A DNA stretch of 64,000 nt from Nereocystis luetkeana. Its lineage: Eukaryota > Sar > Phaeophyceae > Laminariales > Laminariaceae. Positions 57,274-64,000 of this stretch are shown here, one piece after another; position 1 is the first letter of the stretch; each line of letters opens with the position of its first letter. Location of the stretch: the NCBI GenBank assembly GCA_031213475.1, contig JARUPZ010000011.1, positions 3,038,001 to 3,102,000 on the forward strand, written 5' to 3'. The translations under genes were made by a program, and so were the position numbers. The notes beneath the pieces are model-generated. The model was not told where the DNA came from and ran no database searches. It was given only the letters and a program-made list of their open reading frames with translations.

Positions 57274-59318
57274 TCAATATGATATCGAGGAGCCACTCCG
57301 ACTATTCTGACCAACCTGAAGGTTTGCCGGTGACGAGTAGATGGCGTCGTCGCGGCCTCCCTCCCCCCCGGGTCCGAAGGGGTGCACTGGCTCGCCCAGC
57401 TTGCCCGACCGCTCGTTCACCATGTAGAGCCCCATCGGCTCAGCCACGCACTCCTCGGCGCCCTGTCCAATCGTTTAGTTCGGCAAGCGGTGGGCATATA
57501 GATAAAGCACGCGACGATGCGGGGGGGGGGTACTCATTTGTTGCTTGCCTTAGTCATTTGGCCATTGGCCACGCATCCCTTTCGAGACGGAGGGGGGGGG
57601 GGGGGTACTCATTTGTTGCTTGCATTAGTCAATTGACCATTGACCACGCATCCCTTTCGAGACGGAGCACCGTTCCCACTCCTATTAAACAGAGACACCT
57701 ACAACAGTTGGGCGCTCAGCACGTTGCTTACATATACTACTTGGAAGACCTTTTGCTATTCTTATCCCCTTCCTGTTTCGCCGCCTGTGGCCACCATCTA
57801 TATTCTAGGATAGCGATCGTTTTCTCGCCGCTATCTAGTGCACCAAACTCCTGAATGCCATATTCGCCTATTTCCCCCATCTTTTCCTAGCACATCCCAT
57901 TCCTCCTTGTATGTTTCACATTCGGGGGTTGCTCACACGGGCTCGTAAAAATAGTAGGGAAATACTCTGGCACCATCGTCGTAGGTCCTATCGCCGTACG
58001 AAAGCTCTTTGGAATCCCGCGGGGAAAGAAAAACAGAAACTAGCTTGGAAACTATGCGTTTGGTCACCCCCTGGAGATTTCACGTCAATTAAATACCAGG
58101 CACCGTCCAAAGCAGTGGGCACTGACTGGTCCATCCAAATTCCACGAGCGATCAGATTGGCCAAAACGAGTGCAACCTTGCAAAAACAAATTTGTTCTCT
58201 TGGCCTCTTGCGCAGAGACGTCCCGTCCCCGAACCCCGCAGAGGCGTGAAGGAAGCAGAAAAAGCCGAAGCCCGAGAACTCACATCCGTGAACTCCTGGA
58301 ACGAGCCGGTGTTCTGGTAGGCAGACATGGCCTCGGGGCTGGGGAATCGCTGGAGCATGAAGAACGCAGAACGGTCTTCCGGGTCCTGCCGCGATGGACG
58401 GAGGTGAGGCGTTTTATGAAGAGGGAAAAAGGGAGGCCAGGGGGGGGGGGGGGGGGTGTACTCGATAGGAGATATGTACTCGATATCATGCATGGGGGGG
58501 GGGGGGGGATACTATAGGGGCGGTCTCTTCACGCGGTGGGTCGATGGGTTCGTCTGCACAAATGGTCTCCGACCTCCGCAAGTACCGGTAAGCTGCAGGA
58601 CACGGGTGGCTCATCATAGACATGCAGAACAAACAGTTGGACGCCGGAAAAATCGACACCGGTGGGTAAGGAGAGGGGAGAGAGGAAGGACGATGGAAGG
58701 ACGGAAGGAAGGAAGGAAGGAAGGAAGGAAGGAAGGAAGGAAGGAAGGAAGGAAGGAAGGAAGGAAGGAAGGAAGGAAGGAAGGAAGGAAGGAAGGAAGG
58801 AAGGACACCACCCACCACCCTTTCCTTGAGGTCTGTATAGGCCTTGGCCCAGCTTCGGCAGAATGGTGGCAACATGCAGTAGTGGCCCCTCTATAGTGCC
58901 GGCTGCCGGCTATAGTGCCGATATTGTTAACTGGCGCATACATACCGGCACTACAGAGGGGCACATCCACCGCCCGAGAAAAATCCCGGAACGAACATGT
59001 AATGAGCCGAGAAACAGTGGGACTGTCAACCACTTGGTCGAAGTTGGGCCGAGTCACAAACGCTACCAGTACTGCTTTCCTTCGGGCTTGGCGGACAACA
59101 AAATAGTGGCGAGCGCCGACAGAGACAAGGGCGGGACAGACCTGGTTGACGGTGCAGGTGAAGACGAGGTCCTTCTGGTTTTCCAGGGTGTCCTTTACCA
59201 GGCTCTCCAGGAGGTTGCGCATCGCCCCCTCGCGGCCCTTCTTGGCCGTGATAGACGTGCTCAGCACCACGGCCGCCGGAGTCTGCCGGTCGGAGAGCTC
59301 CATGGTGTTGATCACCAT
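57274..59318 (-). CDS. ABM-fold (antibiotic biosynthesis monooxygenase-like) protein, 3 exons
   Basis: Minus-strand exons 59142-59318, 58284-58385 and 57274-57462; all junctions GT-AG and phase 0; 155 residues ending at TGA. The dimeric alpha-beta-barrel ABM domain is visible: PAAVVLSTSITAKKG (first strand), EGAMRNLLESLVKDTLE (helix), VNQDPEDRSAFFMLQRF (central strands) and PEAMSAYQNTGSFQEF (helix). ABM proteins range from heme-degrading and quinol monooxygenases to non-catalytic barrels, so substrate cannot be assigned. The Gly-rich end (HPFGPGGEGGRDDAIYSS) is less typical. The start is the first ATG of exon 1; a possible upstream exon (about 59487-59545, HNIILKLAKP before a GTGAGA donor) does not join in phase. 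Introns contain a GGAA array, a hairpin element and poly-G-headed repeats. Confidence 0.8.
57520..57667 (+). repeat. Poly-G-headed repeat, two tandem copies (ABM-gene intron 2)
   Basis: Two units of about 72 bp, each G9-13 then TACTCATTTGTTGCTTGC, TAGTCA, TGACCATTGACCACGCATCC and CTTTCGAGACGGAG. They are relatives of the 3255 and 5105 copies, in which the same blocks extend further. Confidence 0.88.
58693..58804. repeat. (GGAA)n microsatellite (ABM-gene intron 1)
   Basis: About 28 uninterrupted GGAA units. It encodes artefactual Lys/Glu/Gly frames on plus and Phe/Leu/Pro/Ser frames on minus. Confidence 0.98.
58882..58964. mobile_element. 83-bp hairpin element of a second type (ABM-gene intron 1)
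   Basis: Left end GTGGCCCCTCTATAGTGCCG; right end reverse-complemented GTGCCCCTCTGTAGTGCCGG. The loop repeats TATAGTGCCG. Two inverted arms of about 21 bp without coding capacity suggest a miniature inverted-repeat element unrelated to the ACTGCAGTCC family. Confidence 0.7.
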
Positions 59319-59629
59319 CGACAGAGGGGGGGCTTTGCTGGCTGCGCTCGTGTTTCACGGTTGTGAGAGCGATGCGTACGGAAAGGGAACAAAGGGGAGG
59401 TAAAACAGGCGGGGGGATGGGTGGGGGGGGTTTGATAACAATGCAATTGAAGGGTGCGCGTGGGGTGGGGGCAGAAACAAGTCTCACGGGTTTCGCGAGC
59501 TTCAGGATGATGTTGTGCCCGCGCAGGCGGTACGCGTGCGGCTGTAGTCATGCGCAGTGATGAAGGGAATGGCGTGTAATGTAAACAACCAGCTTAGCGA
59601 GCGAGCGAGCGAGCGAGCGAGCGCGGCGG

Positions 59630-60015
59630 CACTTTCACACAGTTTAACGCCTTGGACAAATCATCGATTCCCACCTCATTATCTACTGTACTGCAGTTCT
59701 TTCAACGCAGATGTACCCCCGATCTAGTATTATCTGGCCCCTCCATGTTCCCGAGCGGGACACGTTCACACAATTTCACGCCTCGGACACATCATCGGTT
59801 CCAACTTGGTGATCTAGATATTTGAGGGCAGATGATCTGTATGATCTGTACGATCTAGCTCATGATGCCGGGTGGGTCCTATAAAATCTGCATGGTCTAC
59901 GAGCTCATGTTTCCTGGGTTGGATATGTACTACCAAGAGTTAGATCTCGCACAACCTCTCACAACGGCAGGCGAGGGGCTTCCAGATGATCTACTGTTGA
60001 TAGATAGATAGATCA
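59630..60015 (-). repeat. GATGATCTGTA-type dispersed repeat, copy 2
   Basis: Reverse complement matches 20555-20865: CTGCCGTTGTGAGAGGTTGT, CCATGCAGATTTTATAGGAC and CACCCGGCATCATG, then GATCATACAGATCATCTG units. It also contains an internal duplication of about 60 bp (TTCACACARTTTMACGCCT at 59634 and 59764). Confidence 0.7.
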
Positions 60016-60965
60016 TGAGCTGCCCGACGTGTGCACAAGTTAACGCCATCCAAAATATTCCGCGTTGTGGTTTTTGTATGCGCGAGAACCCCTGTCCGAC
60101 AAAGTCTTCCGCGTCATGTTTTTTGTATGCGCGAGAACCCCGGTCCGACGTAGACACGATGAATGCTGCACCAAGACAGCCAGTAGTGACGACCATGTCA
60201 GGAATCGCGTTCGGTGGGACCTGCACCTGACAACGCCCCACGCCACGCCGACTCAAAGCACCGCCTACGCAACTCCCTCCCCAGCGCCGACGTTTTCATT
60301 TTCGAGTAATACACACTTGGGGGGACAAAACAAAAGCAAGCGATTGGCCAATAATGCTTCGCTGGCAGCAAGCGTCGGGCCATCCTGGGCAGTTACGACT
60401 GTACAGGTGCGAAAGCGGGGCATAGACCACCGCAGCTACTTGCAACAGACCCGCCGTACTGCATGCACCCCTTCTTCATCCGTCGCGCACGGGTGCGCCA
60501 GGACCGGCAGCAGTCGCAGGGTTGACAGCGGGTAAGGGGGGGGAAGGGTACCAATCACCAAACTCGGGGCATGGGTAGCGGAAAAGGAGGGGAGGCGGGT
60601 GCTACGGTAGTATGGACCTGAATATGTACCAGGTATACAGCATATATACAATATATAATGCCAGGGTATATAGTATAGAGTATTATATACCTGGTATTAC
60701 TTTATATATTATATCATACATTTTATATATATGTAACTATTTCTGAGGCCTCATTCGAAGAAACCTCTACCTTTTGAAAAACCCAAGAACCCGGTCACCC
60801 CCAACCTATCGAATAACTCGAGAACCTGGTCACCCAAAAACTAAAACCGACTTTGAGCGGCATCTCTCAAGCTCATCGGGATGAATAACCCCGTGGCTTG
60901 GATATACAACGATAAGGCGGCATGCCTCATTGGGTACATAACTCCCCATTGCTGTCAGCGCCCTT

Positions 60966-61053
60966 GACCCTCTTAGAGCTGCAGTCCCGTTTTTGGGACA
61001 GACCATATAATTCTGAGTAATTTGTCACCAAAACGGGACTGCAGCCCCAAAAG
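60966..61053. mobile_element. Hairpin MITE-like element, copy 5
   Basis: Arms GACCCTCTTAGAGCTGCAGT and (reverse complement of right end) TCCTTTTGGGGCTGCAGTCC, continuing CCCGTTTTTGGGACA and CCCGTTTTGGTGACA. The loop ATATAATTCTGAGTAATTTG is a diverged form of the AGAATTTGA loop. Confidence 0.85.
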
Positions 61054-62213
61054 GATTGAGGAGGTCCCCCGCCAGCCAGAAAGGTTTCGGCGGCCACAAA
61101 TAAGACAAGGGACACCCTGGACAAAACAACTAACCACGGTCCATTCGCTGGGTACTCCCTAGAATCATTTCACGATACTCAATACAGACAAGAACGGATC
61201 ATGGCATACATCCTGTGTCCACTTGCTTGCAAAGCTCGTCAATTTTTTACACAAGAGCCTTCAACATCGAGCACGAGCTCTTGTCACCACCAAAACTGGG
61301 GGGGGGGGGGGGGGTGATGTGGATACCATGTCCCCGGAACCAACACGCCTACCCATACAAAGTGCTACCCCTAATTGCAATCTCTATCGTAGCACGCCTC
61401 GGCGGGGGGGTCCAGGATCAGGGTGGGGGGGGGGGGCTTACCGGCCAACGCTTCAAGCTCTTCCTGGTCGGGCAGGGCTGCCACCTTCAGGAAACCCAGC
61501 GGTCCCGTCTGCGTGGTGACGCATGAGGCGGTACAAGCGGGTCAAACATATGCGACCCGATCATGAGGGTTACAGACGATCGCGGGCAATCGTGCGGGCC
61601 CCATCGGACCTGTCCATTTCTTCGTTAGGCACAACTCAATCCACTAGTCGAGGTCAGCCGCCGCGCCAATCAACGGAGTTCGCTCCCGTCGAGCATCGGA
61701 AACACTATCGTTCCTGGTCGATATCGAGCGGGGCAAGGTGTCATATGAGTGAAGTACGCATGGGCTATAGATATAGATGATATAGTCTGCAGTTTTCTGG
61801 TCTTACGGGCTCCGGGAATAATCCAAAGAATGGATTATCCCGGCGGATATTCCGTTCGTCGAGAGTATCGTTTTTTTAGGAATGTTCTTTACCTGGTATG
61901 GCGGATAGCCCGATAGACGAGAGTAATGTTCCTTAACGCAGATAGGACCATAAAATGAGGAGTTCTTATATAGGCAGAAGAACGATCGGTAGCCATAGGA
62001 AAGTTCTATAGGAGTACATCAGAGAAGAGGAATTTAGGAGAGCTTGTGGCGTGGGGTGGGACGAGTATATCTGGGTGTCGAGTCCCCCCCCCCTACCTCT
62101 CACTTCTCTACCAGAGCACCTCCTTAGCTCTCGCCATTAAATAAAACATAAATAAGAAGAAGCGAAGCACCGCTTCCCAGCTGCCGGAAACACCTGCACC
62201 CCTTACCCTTACC

Positions 62214-62290
62214 CTCACCTCGGCCATCTCTTCACAAAGGGTCATGGTCGATATCGAATCGGGCAAGGGGACGGTTCTATTGAAGCACAA
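62214..62290 (-). other. Candidate exon, minus strand
   Basis: Open from a TGA to a GTGAGG donor; encodes TVPLPDSISTMTLCEEMAE. It could be a downstream exon of the 62799-63712 gene, but the join cannot be fixed because the acceptor is ambiguous. The donor is followed by a (GGGTAA)-like stretch. Confidence 0.25.
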
Positions 62291-62798
62291 GATGATGCCC
62301 CCTCAGTTCATCACGGAGTCGGCTACTCCTCTGGTATACCTCGTCAGTCTTCTCCTACAACGAACCGTCGTCGGCTCGAAAGAAACTTTCCTGCATGTAC
62401 ACCTCAAAACAAAATGTGTCGTAAATAAAGGCCGGTGATATAATTACAGCCCGGTTCCGACCAAAAAATCACAGTCCCCGCTAAAGAAAATAAACCGATA
62501 CCATACATGTGTCCCTATGGCAGAAGCCAGTGGCAACAGACAAAAAGTGGATGTAACACTCTTGGGAAAACGCCAAAAAGAGAAAAAAAGCCACCTTCAG
62601 TCTTTCGTCATACTGGTATATTTACAACACAATACACACAAATCTGTAAAGTGTGAGTCCCGCTAGCAAAATCGCAGAGCTCGCAGCAACATTTTCATAA
62701 CCAACGGGTTGCGAAGGACACAACCCACAATAAAACTGGTGAATACCCTACAGCTGTTTTGCAAAAGCTGCTGAGTGATGCGTCGTCTTGTGTCTTAC

Positions 62799-63712
62799 CA
62801 GCAAAGTGATCGCCGCGGAAGCCACGCCGACCCCCTTCGCCTTCGCGATGAACGCCGATGCCCCGGTCAACACCAAGTGCGCCGCGGCAGCGGTGTAGCA
62901 CGCCATGCGCGCAGAGTCCGACGCCGCGTCGCTCAGCACGCCCCTCGCCTGCCAGTCTCCCGAAAACCCGGCGTCCACCAGGCTCGCGACCGCTAACACA
63001 AACACCGCCTGTTTCGCGGTGAAGGACGGTGGGGATGGCGCGGTCATATAAGGTACGGGTGGGTGTCGGGGGTCGGGGGGTATGGGGCGTGAAGGGGGGG
63101 TGGGGGGCGGGGACGGGGGGGTAAAGGCTTCGTCGCGGGAAGCGGAGGGGTAAAGGGAGCGGCGGGAGCAAGAATTGGGCGAGAGGGCGGGGAGACAGGC
63201 CGCACGTGCACGTGACGATTTACAGGAAGGAAACACATGCGGAAAAGGGTGAGACCTGTGATCCCCCTCCTGCACGAGAAAGGGAGGTCGCAGCACAATT
63301 ACAACATTTCTTTTTTTGTCTATCTTAGGATCACAAAACAAAAGTATCCCGTTTGCTCGAGAGACACATGCCGTGTCTGGTTGCTTCCTGGTCAAGCGAC
63401 TGACGGGACGAAAAGGTTTGGACCGGACAGAGACCGCAGCAAGCACTGAAAAAAAATAACAGAAAAGGGGTGTGCGTCGCCAAGCAAACGTGAACTCTGA
63501 TATAAAAGACAAGACGATCAACAACCTATGCACGGTCACACAAATGCACGAAGGGACACAAAAAAACGCGCGTGCTCTCGCAACAAAAACACATATCCCA
63601 CCTGAACGCCGACAAAAACCGGGCTCTCAGTGAGGGGCCGAAAAGACGCGAAAATATCGCCAGCCTGTTCTTCTTGCTCCGCCACCTCCACGGTCGCCAT
63701 GTCGGCGGCCAT
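62799..63712 (-). CDS. Small membrane protein, first two exons (partial)
   Basis: Minus-strand exons 63602-63712 and 62799-63008 join in phase 0; donors GTGGGA and GTAAGA. They encode 107 residues: an acidic start (MAADMATVEVAEQEEQAG), ESPVFVGVQ, then two hydrophobic segments, AVFVLAVASLVDAG and YTAAAAHLVLTGASAF, separated by FSGDWQARGVLSD. The VDAGFSGDW block resembles small plastid or membrane proteins of unknown function in plants (DUF7887-like, from memory only). Further exons must lie to the left; 62214-62290 is one candidate. The ATG at 63712 is the first in frame, but an upstream exon or transit peptide cannot be excluded because the window ends 288 bases away. Confidence 0.55.
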
Positions 63713-64000
63713 GCTCAACGCCGAGCGCGCTCGCCGGCCTTGGCTGGGGCCGTCCGACCACAACGCACGCGGGGGAGTCGCGAAGGGGCATCGCCACAAA
63801 CGTTTGCACGAGTGAGCGCAAGGACATGCGGAAAGCCTACCTACCCGCGCAACAACAAACTGTTGGCTCGCCGATCACGGCCTCGTTGGTGGTCCAAATC
63901 CTCCGGGGTTAACAGCAGCGTTGGTTGCGCCTACCATGCTGTACTTCGCCAATCATTGGTGAGATATTCCTCCAATTCCGTCGAAACATCATTACTCAGT

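Larger units (their letters stand above)
59319..62213. other. Spacer without a supported gene
   Basis: Holds a (GAGC)n array (59598-59622), a dispersed repeat (59630-60015), a roughly 53-bp tandem duplication (about 60060-60155, TTTTTGTATGCGCGAGAACC), a two-copy repeat of ACYCGAGAACCYGGTCACCC (about 60780-60835), AT-rich palindromic motif copies (60625-60710), hairpin copy 5 and two poly-G tracts (61300, 61428). No coding sequence recognised. Confidence 0.5.

Noticed and set aside
58456..58896. Frame with many KEGR repeats
   Set aside because: Encoded by the (GGAA)n microsatellite.

Overview
The window is nuclear DNA from a complex eukaryote. Five protein-coding loci can be rebuilt only by splicing short exons across GT-AG introns of a few hundred to about 4,000 bases, and introns and spacers are full of decayed retroelements, SINEs, hairpin elements, microsatellites and very long C or G runs. 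Gene density (about one per 10 kb) and gene types (cystinosin-type transporter, nucleotide-sugar epimerase, SURP splicing protein, antibiotic-biosynthesis-monooxygenase-fold protein) fit a photosynthetic stramenopile such as a brown alga. That taxonomic call is inference. I see no operons, CRISPR arrays, phage or bacterial genes.

Layout. 382-7210 (+): seven-exon gene for a 314-residue SURP protein. 7211-10368: no gene supported. 10369-15618 (-): fragments of an unidentified gene, 177 bases from the start of the next gene and divergent from it. 15795-26122 (+): seven-exon cystinosin homologue, 375 residues, both PQ loops present; its introns hold hairpin elements, a tRNA-derived SINE and several other repeat families. 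26123-31157: spacer with two very long trinucleotide arrays in opposite orientation. 31158-35982 (-): five-exon UDP-glucuronate 4-epimerase-type gene. 37140-44375: nested, inverted cluster of one non-LTR retrotransposon family with (CAA)n tails, plus SINEs. 45689-50410: decayed non-LTR retrotransposon encoding a RING-like zinc finger, a reverse transcriptase and a restriction-like endonuclease, followed by a GC-rich retroelement-like region and a second 5' fragment of the same element (to about 54700). 57274-59318 (-): three-exon ABM-fold protein. 62799-63712 (-): first two exons of a small membrane protein that continues to lower coordinates.

The genes are ordinary single-copy housekeeping-type genes with no evident joint pathway. 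The more unusual content is in the repeats: a family of about 90-bp near-perfect hairpins (five copies), a tRNA-headed SINE family, a recurrent palindromic motif (TACCAGGTA / TACCTGGTA), poly-G-headed repeats placed in inverted orientation on both sides of one SURP exon, and a 300-bp-arm foldback. I found no clearly new multi-gene system. All gene models are hand-spliced: the internal joins were checked for splice dinucleotides and phase, but no transcript or database evidence was available.
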